Part shown: piece after piece, positions 46,299 through 56,092 of the stretch
How positions within the stretch are numbered: the first letter of the stretch is position 1
Layout: each line of letters begins with the position of its first letter
NCBI RefSeq assembly: GCF_002260525.1
Contig: NZ_MRYI01000005.1
Span: 248,001-312,000, forward strand
From: Hahella sp. CCB-MM4
GTDB lineage: Bacteria > Pseudomonadota > Gammaproteobacteria > Pseudomonadales > Oleiphilaceae
DNA length: 64,000 nt
Reading direction: 5' to 3'
Program-made: the position numbers and the translations under genes
Notes under the pieces: generated by a model
Databases searched by the model: none
What the model saw: the letters and a program-made list of their open reading frames with translations, nothing else
Told to the model about the DNA's origin: nothing

Positions 46299-46559
46299 GA
46301 GATTGATTTCTACTTATCCTTATAAGGGCGTGCGGCTGAACTTTCTAACTTTTCAGGTGGCTTCAGCTAAGTGAGCGCCATCGTTCAAAAGCTTTATCAA
46401 GTGGCAGAAAGTTCGTTATATACAATCGTAATGTGAGCAACGTTAACTAAGATTCAGGGCATATTCGTTGAAGGGCTTAACAAAAGATTACAAAACCTGT
46501 GAGAGATCAAACTTAACCATTCAGTGTGGAAGGGTTTCCGGGACGATTAAGGAGCTGCA

Positions 46560-47699
46560 ATGTTAAGAGGCATGTTGCAGTTGCTGGCCGTTGCCATTCT
46601 GGGGGCTATGTTGGGGTGGATATTGATGAATGATGCCCAGAAACGTTGGGTCAAAATCCAGCTGGGCCTGGAACTCCCTCAACTGGAGACTTCTCGTCCT
46701 CAACCTCCTTTATCCGTGCCGGAAATGTCGATGAACGGATCTGGAGAAGAAGGTTTCTCCCTGCAGCGGCTGGGTGAAGTGTTTCAACAGCAATTCAATT
46801 GTGTTCGTCCTGAAACCCAGACAATCAGCGAGCAACCAAGAACACAGATATTCTCATGGGTGGATGCGGAAGGGCGCAGGCATTTTTCGGATCAGGCACC
46901 GGCAAAAGCTAAATCGGAAGATCTGAGCCAGCAGTACGGTGGAGAGTTGTCCTATTTCGACTTGAAGATTGACTCCCCCGACGGCTCAATTGCCACGGAA
47001 GTCAGGGATCGCCTCGAAACAGATATACGAGCGATCTATCGCTATCTGGGGCGGGACCTGGGGATTCAGCATATGCGAAAGGTATCGTTGAATCTGAAGG
47101 TGTTCATTCAGCCCGAACGGTTTGAAGCCTACCAGCAGGAACATGCCCCCGAGCTTTCAGGCGTCGCCGGGTTTTATACCACTCAGGGGAATGAGGCTGT
47201 CGTCCTGCAACGTACCCCCGAATATACGTTACGCGTCGCCCGGCACGAGGCAACCCATGTGATTGTGGCTGGTCTGTATGGGCGCACTCCCATGTGGTTT
47301 AACGAGGGACTGGCGGAATATTTTGCCGACTACGAGGCGAAGGCGATGAGCAGAACCCATGAGATTCCTGAATGGAGAGCTCAGCATCTCCGGCAGGTTG
47401 TGGATAATCATCAGCTTCCGGAGTTGGGAACGTTCTTGCAGGTGACGCCTGAACAGTGGCGTCGTGAAGACCAGGCAACCATGTATTCCCAAGCCTGGTC
47501 TGTGGTGGCGTTTATGATGGGGACGGCTGAGGGCCGGAATGCCATGGTGAAGATTATGAATCACTTATCGGAAAATCCCTGCTCAACGGTTCCTTCAAAG
47601 CAATGGGTGGATGACTATTTTGAGGGCGGCTGGGTGCGATTCGAAGATGAATGGCACCGTTGGCTGGACAAGAAGCTGATACAGCTGGCGCGAAAATAG
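46560..47699 (+). CDS. DUF4124 plus HExxH metallopeptidase-like protein
   Basis: 379 residues. An N-terminal membrane helix (~4-22) is followed by a DUF4124-like segment (IFSWVDAEGRRHFSDQAP, ~97-114), then a gluzincin-type domain with RHEATHVIVAGLYGRTPMWFNEGLAEYF (~222-249): HEATH supplies two His and the catalytic Glu, and the Glu of NEGLAEYF the third metal ligand. This is the DUF1570/peptidase-MA-like pattern. Likely a membrane-tethered periplasmic protease. AAGGAG precedes the ATG. Its stop region is echoed 40 bases on. Confidence 0.8.
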   Translation: MLRGMLQLLAVAILGAMLGWILMNDAQKRWVKIQLGLELPQLETSRPQPPLSVPEMSMNGSGEEGFSLQRLGEVFQQQFNCVRPETQTISEQPRTQIFSWVDAEGRRHFSDQAPAKAKSEDLSQQYGGELSYFDLKIDSPDGSIATEVRDRLETDIRAIYRYLGRDLGIQHMRKVSLNLKVFIQPERFEAYQQEHAPELSGVAGFYTTQGNEAVVLQRTPEYTLRVARHEATHVIVAGLYGRTPMWFNEGLAEYFADYEAKAMSRTHEIPEWRAQHLRQVVDNHQLPELGTFLQVTPEQWRREDQATMYSQAWSVVAFMMGTAEGRNAMVKIMNHLSENPCSTVPSKQWVDDYFEGGWVRFEDEWHRWLDKKLIQLARK

Positions 47700-47755
47700 A
47701 CGAATAAAACTGGCCTAAACAGTCATTAATAAACGGGGAATAGTCGAAAAACAGG
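47694..47755 (+). repeat. 3'-end echo repeat at the HExxH gene
   Basis: AAATAGACGAATAAAACTGG (47694-47713, containing the stop TAG) is nearly repeated as GAATAGTCGAAAAACAGG (47738-47755). The copies are 24 bases apart. Confidence 0.5.
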
Positions 47756-47759
47756 AGGC

Positions 47760-47795
47760 AAAAAAAGGCCTCGATTCGGAAATCCGGCACGAGGC
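47760..47795 (-). terminator. terminator of the 48086 gene
   Basis: On the minus strand GCCTCG...CGAGGC (47768-47795, with an inner CGGA/TCCG pairing) runs into CC and seven Ts. It implies a ~290-base untranslated 3' region for the minus-strand gene at 48086. Otherwise 47796-48085 holds nothing recognised. Confidence 0.7.
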
Positions 47796-48085
47796 ATAAG
47801 GCACGAGCGTAGAGGTAACAGTCATCGTACAGAAAAGTACCCTGACTATCGGTAAAGAAAGATTTTGATGTGCAAGTCGGTTGCAGTATCAACAAAAGCT
47901 TTCTTCCCTTTTCCTATAGCAGCGCTCGTGCCAACTCCGATAAAAAATTATATGTTATTGATATATATGTACTTTGTTGATTTATGAGAGTCGCCACGGG
48001 GATTGACTATAGAATTTCCGGTGCCCTATTTGAAAACCTCGCGCACCAATGTGGGGCGTTATTCTGGCTTATGGTGGTCATCGAC

Positions 48086-48739
48086 CTAAAGCCGAAACCC
48101 TACCTTTCTCCAGACCCACCCCAACAGTCCGAAATTCAATGTCATGATCAGGGCAAACCACCATTCCGTGGTGTTTTCCCACTGATCTTTGGCGGGGTTT
48201 TCCAGAGTCAGTGTGGCCCCCAGACTGACCAGCCCGATAATCAGGATGGCGAAAAGTAGTAGCATCATGATTCTGACCGGGGTCAGGTTGCGGGTTTCAG
48301 AGTTCTGCATCAGCGACCGATAAAGGAACATTTGCGCCAGAGCGGTGAAAGTAAAATACACGATGACACCGTAACGGCGGAGCAACTGGTAGATTTGCCC
48401 TTCGGTTCCGAGATAGCTGGCGTATAGGACAAGAAAGAGTGCCCCCAGGGTTCCGAGGATGGCAATGCACCAGGCGGTTACGGCTTGGTTGTGCCGGTGG
48501 ATGAGAAAAGTGCGGCACATTTGCCAGCATATGACCATATATCCGGCAGTGAATATCATGCTGGCACGAAACAGGAAGATGGCATCGGATGATCTGACGG
48601 CTTTGCTGATTGATACGCATCCGTCCCAGTAGGGATTACACCAGGGAATCATATGTTGGCTGCTGCTCCAGAGCCAGCAGCCGTGAATACTGACCAGTGG
48701 CAGAAGACAGATGGTAATAGCGATGGTCACCGGCTGCAT
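48086..48739 (-). CDS. multi-pass membrane protein, Frag1/DRAM-like
   Basis: 217 residues with six hydrophobic segments (about 4-22, 48-68, 85-108, 118-140, 152-174, 192-212). The WCNPYWDGCVSISKAVR loop after the first segment resembles the Frag1/DRAM/Sfk1 group; that assignment is tentative. GGAGG lies six bases before the ATG. Function unknown. Confidence 0.7.
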   Translation of the reverse strand: MQPVTIAITICLLPLVSIHGCWLWSSSQHMIPWCNPYWDGCVSISKAVRSSDAIFLFRASMIFTAGYMVICWQMCRTFLIHRHNQAVTAWCIAILGTLGALFLVLYASYLGTEGQIYQLLRRYGVIVYFTFTALAQMFLYRSLMQNSETRNLTPVRIMMLLLFAILIIGLVSLGATLTLENPAKDQWENTTEWWFALIMTLNFGLLGWVWRKVGFRL

Positions 48740-48927
48740 GAATGTCCTCCGGCATGAAGCCGGGAGTCTCTCCCGTCGTTATGAATATGGCTATGTTGAG
48801 TCGGGGGACTCTCTTTAATGAGATTGAAGAACTACATGGATATGATCAGTTTAGTGCTATAGTGATGGCAGGACAAAATCGCCGGTAATACCCGGTTAAT
48901 CCAAAGGAAAAAAGAGAAGAGGACACC

Positions 48928-50058
48928 ATGCGTTCCGAGCGTCTGGCATTGATGAGCCCCTCCCCCGGGACTCGTCGAGAGTTGTTGGTCTATAGATTTG
49001 GCAAGTCAGGTACAGGTCCCAAGGTATACATACAGGCAGGTCTGCATGCGGATGAGTGGCCGGGGCTGCTGGTGGTGCAGCACTTGTTGCCAATGCTTGC
49101 CGATGCCGATGCCCGAGAGCAGATCAAGGGTGAAATCATTGTGGTCCCCTACGCTAATCCCATCGGAATGGGCCAGAATGTATTCGGCTATGTTGCCGGT
49201 CGATTCGATTTAACCGGTACAGGTAACTTCAACCGAAACTTCGGTGATTTGTACCAGGACACCTACAGGCAGGTGGACGGCCGACTGGGGGAGAATGCTG
49301 AGGAAAACAAGCAGCTGGTTATTCAGGCTTTAAAGAATACCGTGGCTAATCTTCCATCGGATACTGAGTCCGCAGCCCTGAAAAAAATTCTGCTCGGGCT
49401 GTCTATTGACGCCGACTATGTGTTTGACCTCCATTGCGATGACCGCACCAGTGGTCATGTCTATTGTGTTGATAACCAGCTGGAAATAGCCACCGCGCTA
49501 TGTCAACGCCTGGGATTTCGCTATCTGTTCACTGAAGATCTCAACGGGATTGTGGCTTTTGACGGGACCCATCTACAGCCCTGGCACTGGTTGCAGAAAG
49601 ACTTTCCCAGAGCCGGCCTGCATATGCCCCCTTTGGCAGTGACGATTGAATATCGTGGGCAGTACGACGTCGAAGATCAGGTGGCCAGTGACGATGCCAG
49701 GAACCTGTTCGGCTTTTTGATGGATCGGGGCATTGTGAGCGGCGAGGCGGGAGAGCCGGTTCTGAAGGAGATATGGATCAGCTCTCTGCAGGCGGTTGAT
49801 ACGATGTATGCAGAAACCACCGGACTGCTGGTCTTCTCCGAAAAACTGGATACCTGGCTGAACAAGGGTGATATTTTTGCAGAGATTGTGCTGTTGGACG
49901 GGGAACCGAATCAACGCGTTCCCTGTCGGGCCAGAACTAACGGATACCTAATGGGATTGAGCCATCGTCGCCTGGTGCGCCCTGGCGACCAGATTGCGAA
50001 AGTGGCGGGCCAGGAGCCCCTGTCACACCGTATGGGCGGCAATCTGTTACAGCTCTGA
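48928..50058 (+). CDS. succinylglutamate desuccinylase/aspartoacylase-family hydrolase
   Basis: 376 residues of the M14-like zinc deacylase family. The first zinc motif is GLHADEWPG (His and Glu, ~32-40), the second zinc His is in FDLHCDDRTSGHVYC, and the catalytic Glu is in VTIEYRGQYDV. A C-terminal beta domain (~290-376, AETTGLLVFSEKLDTWLNKGD) resembles the accessory domain of AspA/AstE-like deacylases. It is not part of an arginine-catabolism operon here, so the substrate is unknown. Confidence 0.88.
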   Translation: MRSERLALMSPSPGTRRELLVYRFGKSGTGPKVYIQAGLHADEWPGLLVVQHLLPMLADADAREQIKGEIIVVPYANPIGMGQNVFGYVAGRFDLTGTGNFNRNFGDLYQDTYRQVDGRLGENAEENKQLVIQALKNTVANLPSDTESAALKKILLGLSIDADYVFDLHCDDRTSGHVYCVDNQLEIATALCQRLGFRYLFTEDLNGIVAFDGTHLQPWHWLQKDFPRAGLHMPPLAVTIEYRGQYDVEDQVASDDARNLFGFLMDRGIVSGEAGEPVLKEIWISSLQAVDTMYAETTGLLVFSEKLDTWLNKGDIFAEIVLLDGEPNQRVPCRARTNGYLMGLSHRRLVRPGDQIAKVAGQEPLSHRMGGNLLQL

Positions 50059-50213
50059 CAGCCCTGGAACAGGCGGATATGTTTGGTGAATCCGTAAGTT
50101 ACCTCTCATAAGGTTTATTTGCCCGATAACAGGTTGTGAGATAGGGTGTCTCTTATTGACACTTTTCCACATAGGCCCAGGGATTAATTGATCCTGATAC
50201 ATAAGGAAAATCA

Positions 50214-51764
50214 GTGACGTTATCGGTAGTTTGGTTCAAGCGTGATTTGCGCATCACTGACCATGGTCCCCTGTATACCGCTGCGTCAAAGGGGCCGGTA
50301 TTACCTATCTATGTCATCGAAGATGAGTTTTGGCAGCAGCCGGATACCAGTCTTCGTCAATGGCAGTTTATTCACGACTCCTTACTCGACCTGAATGAAC
50401 AGTTGAACAAACTGGGGCAACCTTTATGGGTGGTCGAAGGTGAGGTTGAACATGTGCTGGACGAGTTGTACGAGCACCATGGTACCTTCAACCTGTACTC
50501 CCATCAGGAAGTGGGTAATCAATGGACCAATGAGCGCAATCGTCGTGTTGAGTCCTGGTGTCGGGAGCACAATATCAACTGGTCTCAGACACCTGCCAAC
50601 GGTGTGTTCCCGATAAGCGATACCCGCAGCAGTTGGGGTCAGCAGTGGCAGGAATATATGTCATCCGCGGTTTATCCGACGCCGGGTAAGATTCCATTTA
50701 TCACCATGTCCCCCATGCGCCCGGAAATCTGGCCGGACAAACTGGGTGTCGACTCAACGGCCTGTGCGCAACGCCAGAGCGGAGGACGTCGCAATGGAAT
50801 TCAGGCTCTGGGTGGGTTCCTGAAACAATACAGTCAATTCTATAAGCAAAACTATGAGGACTGTCTGCTGGCATCTTCGACCTGCTCTCGTCTGGGACCT
50901 CACCTGACCTATGGCACCGTAAGCGTAAGGGAAGTGTTTCAGCAGACCCGCAAGGCCCATCGGCACTACAAGTCCAAGGGAGATGAAGGATGGGCTGCTT
51001 CTCTGATGATGTTCGTTTCCCAGCTTCTGCGCCGCTCACACTGCATGCAGCTGTTTGCAGATGAACCGGAGCTGGAACATCGATGCCTGCATCCTTCCTA
51101 CGAAGGGTTGTTTCCCCTGGAACCCGATAAAGAACGTCTTACCGCCTGGATGCTGGGTCGTACCGGTTATCCATTAATCGATGCGAGCATGCGCACCCTG
51201 CGGCGGCAAGGCTGGTTAAATCAGCGGCTACGGGGACTGTTGATATCCTTTGCCTGCCAGAATATCTGGGCTAACTGGCGTGAACCTGCGTTATATCTGG
51301 CACGAATGTCGACCGACTATGAACCGGGAGTTCTGTATCCCGAGGTTCAGATGCAGATTGGGGTTACCGGCATTCATCCGTGGCACTTTGAAGATCCGGT
51401 CGCTTTGTCGCAAAAGATGGATCCGGACGGCAGATATATCAGGGAAGAGTGTCCGGAACTGGCTGAGCTGGAAGGACAGGAACTATATCAACCCTGGTTG
51501 CTGAGCGAAGCCCAGCAAATAATGACAAGCTGCCAACTGGGAAGGGATTACCCCCTGCCGGTAGTTGATTCCCATGCCTCAGTGCAACATGCCGTCCATC
51601 GCTACAGGGAACATTTGAGTTCTCAATACGATGCAGAACTGACTCAGCAGATCCTGAAACGGCACCGGCATCCCACCCTGGAGCAGAATCTGCCGGTGCT
51701 CAGATTGTCCGGCGAGGAATCTGGCCAGGGCTATGTGGAGTGCCAGCTGAGCGGGAGATGCTGA
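50214..51764 (+). CDS. cryptochrome/photolyase family protein
   Basis: 516 residues. The N-terminal Rossmann photolyase domain (VVWFKRDLRITDHGPL, ~5-20) is followed by the helical FAD domain with RTGYPLIDASMRTLRRQGWLNQRLR, FACQNIWANWREPALYLARM, DYEPGVLYPEVQMQIGVTGI and DPDGRYIREECPEL. The GVLYPEVQMQIG variant of the FAD pocket differs from classical CPD photolyases, so repair activity on CPD or 6-4 lesions should not be assumed. GTG start with AAGGA upstream. Confidence 0.88.
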   Translation: MTLSVVWFKRDLRITDHGPLYTAASKGPVLPIYVIEDEFWQQPDTSLRQWQFIHDSLLDLNEQLNKLGQPLWVVEGEVEHVLDELYEHHGTFNLYSHQEVGNQWTNERNRRVESWCREHNINWSQTPANGVFPISDTRSSWGQQWQEYMSSAVYPTPGKIPFITMSPMRPEIWPDKLGVDSTACAQRQSGGRRNGIQALGGFLKQYSQFYKQNYEDCLLASSTCSRLGPHLTYGTVSVREVFQQTRKAHRHYKSKGDEGWAASLMMFVSQLLRRSHCMQLFADEPELEHRCLHPSYEGLFPLEPDKERLTAWMLGRTGYPLIDASMRTLRRQGWLNQRLRGLLISFACQNIWANWREPALYLARMSTDYEPGVLYPEVQMQIGVTGIHPWHFEDPVALSQKMDPDGRYIREECPELAELEGQELYQPWLLSEAQQIMTSCQLGRDYPLPVVDSHASVQHAVHRYREHLSSQYDAELTQQILKRHRHPTLEQNLPVLRLSGEESGQGYVECQLSGRC

Positions 51765-51767
51765 GCC

Positions 51768-52085
51768 TCAGGACTCGTCTTCGTCATCACAGTGGTCGCG
51801 TTTTTTGCCACGTGGCCCTTCGTGATGGCGTGATTCCATTTTGTCCAACTGTTCCTGGGTCAGTATTGTCGCCATTTGGGCCTTGGTATCCTCGAATATG
51901 GCCTGGTGCTGCTGACGGCTTGCATCCATGATCTGTTGAACCTGCTGCTGTTGTTCTTCAGTCAACTGCAACTCTTCAAACATTCTCTCCATTCTCGGGG
52001 GATGCCGCTCATCCTGCTGGGCGAAGGCAAATGCACTCAAGCTGATGGTTGCGGCGGTGACGGCGGCGATAATTGAACGTTTCAT
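51768..52085 (-). CDS. Spy/CpxP-like periplasmic protein
   Basis: 105 residues with a signal peptide (cleaved after about AFA, residue 22). The mature part is charged and helical with LQLTEEQQQQVQQIMDASRQ, the LTxxQ pattern of Spy/CpxP chaperones, and the tail GKKRDHCDDEDES. In enterobacteria spy is activated by BaeR; here the gene lies 98 bases downstream of baeR. Convergent with the photolyase gene, 3 bases apart. Confidence 0.82.
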   Translation of the reverse strand: MKRSIIAAVTAATISLSAFAFAQQDERHPPRMERMFEELQLTEEQQQQVQQIMDASRQQHQAIFEDTKAQMATILTQEQLDKMESRHHEGPRGKKRDHCDDEDES

Positions 52086-52183
52086 TTGATCTCTCCTTTG
52101 TTTGACAGGTTCAGATTAATGGGAAACTGTGCAAGCAATGTGGAGAAAAAAAGAATGCTGAGGCGCTTTATATTACATTTTCT

Positions 52184-52876
52184 TTAGGCCTCAAATTTAT
52201 AGCCGGCTCCGTACACTGAGTGAATGTAATCCTGGTCCGGGGAGGCTTCGTTCATCTTCTTGCGTAGCTTTTTTATATGGCTATCGACGGTGCGATCACT
52301 GACGACCCGGCCATCTGAGTAGATCAAGTTCATCAGATGATCGCGGGAAAAAATCCTACCCGGCTCTTTCATGAGTGCCCTCAACAACTGAAACTCGATG
52401 GTGGTCAGGGTGAGCAACTGGTGATTGATTTTGACCTGCATTTTCTCTTGGTCAATGGCGATGGGCAGGGGCTGATGTTCAGAATTTCGGTTTACACGGC
52501 GTAGTATTGCCTTAACCCTGGCGACCACCTCGCGGGGACTGAAGGGCTTGCAGATATAGTCATCAGCACCGAGCTCCAGTCCAAGCAAACGGTCTATTTC
52601 TTCCACCTTGGCGGTGATCATCACCACGGGTACATCAGAAGACTGACGGATTTTGCGGCACAATGTCAGTCCATCAGTGCCCGGCAGCATCAGGTCCAGC
52701 AGAATCAATCCGGGTTTATGTTGCTGTAGCCAGGGCAGCACTTCATCACCATGATCAATACTGTGAGTGTTGTAACCGCTTTGTTGCAGATAATCCCTTA
52801 ACAGCGATGCAAGTTTGGGTTCATCCTCGACTATTAAGATAGGGGCGTCGATGGTGGAGGAAGTGTCATTCATCAT
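52184..52876 (-). CDS. baeR: OmpR-family response regulator (BaeR-like)
   Basis: 230 residues: receiver domain (phospho-Asp in [13 protein letters not shown], ~59) and C-terminal winged helix (~140-228, [20 protein letters not shown], then [15 protein letters not shown]). Its ATG overlaps the kinase stop by 4 bases (ATGA). The BaeR name rests on the neighbouring Spy-like gene and overall pattern. Confidence 0.88.
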   Translation of the reverse strand: MMNDTSSTIDAPILIVEDEPKLASLLRDYLQQSGYNTHSIDHGDEVLPWLQQHKPGLILLDLMLPGTDGLTLCRKIRQSSDVPVVMITAKVEEIDRLLGLELGADDYICKPFSPREVVARVKAILRRVNRNSEHQPLPIAIDQEKMQVKINHQLLTLTTIEFQLLRALMKEPGRIFSRDHLMNLIYSDGRVVSDRTVDSHIKKLRKKMNEASPDQDYIHSVYGAGYKFEA

Positions 52877-54255
52877 GGCTGTTTCCGTGGCAGTTGAATC
52901 TTGATCTGCAGGCCGCCGAGTTCACTGGCCTGTGCTTCTATCCGGCCGGTATGGGCCGTCACAATTCGCTGGCAAATTGCCAGGCCAAGCCCCGAACCAC
53001 CGGTTTTGCGATTGCGTGAACCTTCAACCCTATATAGATGGTCAAACAGATAAGGCAAAGACTCAGCAGGAACTCCAGGGCCTGAATCATCTACTGAAAC
53101 TACGGCATGTTCGCCATTGGAGCTGACCGACAATCGAACACGTCCTTTCTTCTCCACATATTTCAGCGCGTTGGTCAGCAGGTTACCCACCAGTTGTTGC
53201 AGGCGGCTGGCATCAGCATAGATAGAGATTTCCCGGTCAGGTATATCAAGGACCAACAGAAGACCCTCTTCGGCAAACATTGCCCGATAGCGTTCCGCAA
53301 TTTCCTGCACTTCGGCACATAGATCGATATTCTCCATCTGGTAACGCATTGCACCGATATCCGCATTAGTGAGCTGATATAAGTCATTGATCAGGCGTTC
53401 CAGTTGGGTCACCTCCTGGTGCAGAGAATTCAGGTTGGTTTTGTTCAGGGGGCGAATGTCATCCTGCATGGCTTCGATCTCCCCTTTCACTATCGCCAGG
53501 GGGGTGCGGAGTTCATGGGAAGTGTCAGCGATCCAGCGTCGCCTGGCTTGCTCATTATCTTCCAGAGTTCTGGCCAGTTGATTGAAATCATGTCCCAGTT
53601 GCGCCAGTTCATCCTGGCCTCTTGGGTTCAGGCGGGTTGCATAGTTTCCCCCGGCTAACTGCCGGGCACCGCTGGCCAGACGCTGGATCGGTCGGACAAA
53701 CTGTCGGGCCAGCAGAATGGCTATCAACAGACTGACAATGATGCCGGTAAGGCTGGCCCATAGAAGAGACTGGCGCTGCGAGGCCCGGAATGTCAGGTCA
53801 TTGGCTTCAAGAAGATCACGACGTGAAGGTATGGCCAGCCAGCCGACGACACTGTCATCGACGCTAATGGGGATCAATGTAGGATCAGGAATCTTGCGGC
53901 CGATGATCGGGCGTAACTCAAGATCCAGAACATTCAGCCTGGGGCGGCGATTGGGGTGTTCTCTCATCTCGTGCCGTTCCGGCGCCTCTGGTGGCAGGAT
54001 AGAGCGGATAACAGCGGGGTTTTCCAGCATGTCATATATGGGGCGTGGGTCCAGCCTCAGGCGATCCCAGTTTCCGGCTCTCGTATAGAGTGACTCCAAT
54101 CCTTGAATGATCAGCTGATGTCGCTGCAGTTCCCGTCTGTAAACATAGTCTCGGAATGTTTCATCAAAGCGCCATTGCAACAGGCCCAAAATAGTGGCCA
54201 GCACCAGAGTGGTGGTGATAAGCAGAGCGGCGAACAGTTTGGTGCGAATGCGCAT
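52873..54255 (-). CDS. baeS: two-component sensor histidine kinase (BaeS-like)
   Basis: 460 residues. Helix 1 (~8-24), a periplasmic region (~25-165) with an unusual Arg/Pro-rich stretch ([19 protein letters not shown]), helix 2 (~168-186), HAMP (~187-240), the phospho-acceptor His in [12 protein letters not shown] (~250), and a C-terminal ATPase domain with [17 protein letters not shown] and GSGLGLAIC. It probably responds to envelope stress. It heads baeS-baeR-spy. Confidence 0.88.
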   Translation of the reverse strand: MRIRTKLFAALLITTTLVLATILGLLQWRFDETFRDYVYRRELQRHQLIIQGLESLYTRAGNWDRLRLDPRPIYDMLENPAVIRSILPPEAPERHEMREHPNRRPRLNVLDLELRPIIGRKIPDPTLIPISVDDSVVGWLAIPSRRDLLEANDLTFRASQRQSLLWASLTGIIVSLLIAILLARQFVRPIQRLASGARQLAGGNYATRLNPRGQDELAQLGHDFNQLARTLEDNEQARRRWIADTSHELRTPLAIVKGEIEAMQDDIRPLNKTNLNSLHQEVTQLERLINDLYQLTNADIGAMRYQMENIDLCAEVQEIAERYRAMFAEEGLLLVLDIPDREISIYADASRLQQLVGNLLTNALKYVEKKGRVRLSVSSNGEHAVVSVDDSGPGVPAESLPYLFDHLYRVEGSRNRKTGGSGLGLAICQRIVTAHTGRIEAQASELGGLQIKIQLPRKQP

Positions 54256-54390
54256 GAGCAGGAATCGGGCAATGAAAGCAGATTATATTTAGGCAGGTTC
54301 CAACATAGCGTCTTTTTATCGATTGTGTAAGCAGGGGTGGCGGATTTCCTTATTATTTACTCATTCTATTGTGCTTATGCCCTAAACAAG

Positions 54391-54430
54391 AAGACCGCCA
54401 AGGAAACACACCCGGTTTCCGTGGCGGTCT
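54391..54430 (-). terminator. long hairpin at the end of a minus-strand transcript
   Basis: AGACCGCCA/TGGCGGTCT (9 bp) encloses GGAAAC/GTTTCC (6 bp). The minus-strand side continues TTCTTGTTT, T-rich but not a clean T-run. It may end the transcript carrying the small frame at 54468. Confidence 0.6.
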
Positions 54431-54467
54431 AATCGCCTGTCCTTGTCACCGCGTACAGCAAGAGGCT

Positions 54468-54674
54468 TCAGACAGAATCAGACGTCCTTTTCTGCGAAGT
54501 ATTAGTTCCCCTCCTATCACTTCGATGGCTTCCTAAAACGGTATTCAACTGTAGGGCATCGCATACACATTCGGTGCGCAAGGCAGAAATATACTGGGTA
54601 CTGAAAGGGGCACAACTGGCGGTGGATATACCGCAGGTGGCGGCCTGTGGATAAAAGGCTTTATTGCGCAACAT
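54468..54674 (-). CDS. possible small Cys-containing protein
   Basis: 68 residues. The ATG has AGAAGG seven bases upstream and a hairpin follows 38 bases after the stop. Five Cys occur, four of them in the first half (ATCGISTASCAPF, TECVC). No family is recognised, and codon content does not settle the matter. It may be a real small protein, or the transcript may be a non-coding RNA. Confidence 0.35.
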   Translation of the reverse strand: MLRNKAFYPQAATCGISTASCAPFSTQYISALRTECVCDALQLNTVLGSHRSDRRGTNTSQKRTSDSV

Positions 54675-55056
54675 ACTCGACCTTCTTGGCTGTTATTGTT
54701 TTCCATCATTGGTTTTTATTATTTGATATGCCTTCCTTGAATTGAAATATCCCATGCGGACTTCCAGTCCATATATAGCCAAGTTAACACCCAATGTACA
54801 GGATCTGATCAATCCTGCCAGTTCGCAAGAATGTTGGAAAAGTCTGCCTTTTGGGCCTGGAGAGTCCTAAAAATTCGAACGCTAGAACAGCAAATACGAG
54901 ATTTTCATTCGATATATTTGCAGATATCTTCAACCACAATCAACTTTGAAAGAGCTTTTGTGATTCTCTCGCCATTCTGCTTTCCAAAGGCCGACGGCTA
55001 AAAATTGTGGAAACTTGATCGGGATCACACGTATCAGACAGCAATTAGGAGGAAAA
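54675..55056. other. intergenic region before the hydroquinone reductase gene
   Basis: 382 bases, AT-rich, with no convincing structure beyond the ribosome site of the gene at 55057. Confidence 0.5.
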
Positions 55057-56049
55057 ATGGGACTATTGGTAGACGGCAAATGGAAGGATCAATGGTATGA
55101 CACCCGAAAATCCGGTGGAAAATTTGAGCGTGAACAATCCCAGTTCCATGGATGGGTTTCTGCTGACGGTTCCTCAGGACCTGACGGGCAAGTCGGCTAT
55201 ACCGCTGAATCAGGTCGTTATCATCTATATGTCAGTCTGGCGTGCCCCTGGGCTCACCGTACGCTGATATTCCGAAAGCTCAAACAGCTGGAGGAGCATA
55301 TTGGCGTTACCGTGGTCGTGCCTGAAATGTTGAGCCACGGCTGGGAATTCAGTAGCCATCGGGGGTATCCCGATCATCTGCATGATGCTGATTTTCTACA
55401 CCAGATCTATACCCGGGCCAGGTCTGGTTATACCGGAAGAGTGACGGTGCCGGTTCTGTGGGACACCCGGGAAAAGACCATTGTGAATAATGAGTCATCT
55501 GAAATCATCCGCATGTTTAACAGCTCGTTTAACCATCTGACCGGGAATCATCTCGATTTTTATCCCGAATCCATGCGAAGAGAAATCGAGGGGGTGAACG
55601 AATGGGTTTACCACCATATCAACAATGGGGTGTACAAGTGTGGTTTTGCCACCACACAAACAGCTTATGAGGAAGCATTTGTCACCCTGTTTGATGCCCT
55701 GGATAAAGCGGAATCCATTCTGCAGCGGCAACCCTTCCTGGCCGGTGGCTACCTGACAGAGGCTGATTGGCGCTTGTTCACCACGTTGATACGGTTTGAT
55801 CCGGTCTATGTCGGGCACTTCAAATGTAACCTGAGGAGAGTGGCAGACTACCCGGCCATCAGTGCCTATCTGCGGCAGCTATATCAGCATCCTGGAATTG
55901 CCGAGACGGTGAACCTGGAACATATCAAGACCCATTATTATTTCAGTCATACCATCATTAATCCGACGCAGGTGATACCGAAAGGGCCTGAACTGAATTG
56001 GGAATCGCCTCATTCGAGGCAGGCTGTGAAGATCGCAAGTGCAGAATAG
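55057..56049 (+). CDS. glutathionyl-hydroquinone reductase
   Basis: 330 residues of the xi-class glutathione transferase family (YqjG/PcpF type), which reduces glutathionyl-hydroquinones. It starts MGLLVDGKWKDQWYDTRKSG and has the catalytic LACPWAHRT (~63-71), RVTVPVLWD, NNESSEIIRMFN and a helical C-terminal domain. AGGAGG sits six bases before ATG 55057; an earlier start at 55015 is unlikely. Confidence 0.95.
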   Translation: MGLLVDGKWKDQWYDTRKSGGKFEREQSQFHGWVSADGSSGPDGQVGYTAESGRYHLYVSLACPWAHRTLIFRKLKQLEEHIGVTVVVPEMLSHGWEFSSHRGYPDHLHDADFLHQIYTRARSGYTGRVTVPVLWDTREKTIVNNESSEIIRMFNSSFNHLTGNHLDFYPESMRREIEGVNEWVYHHINNGVYKCGFATTQTAYEEAFVTLFDALDKAESILQRQPFLAGGYLTEADWRLFTTLIRFDPVYVGHFKCNLRRVADYPAISAYLRQLYQHPGIAETVNLEHIKTHYYFSHTIINPTQVIPKGPELNWESPHSRQAVKIASAE

Positions 56050-56060
56050 AAAGGAAAAAA

Positions 56061-56082
56061 GGGCGAACACATAGGTTCGCCC
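56061..56082 (-). terminator. intrinsic terminator of lpd
   Basis: Minus-strand 8-bp stem GGGCGAAC/GTTCGCCC with a 6-base loop, running into TTTTTT. It lies between the convergent hydroquinone reductase gene and lpd. Confidence 0.85.
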
Positions 56083-56092
56083 CTACAAGAAT

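Noticed and set aside
54391-54720. RNase P RNA or 6S RNA
   Set aside because: Neither the expected long paired core nor conserved loop sequences could be found.
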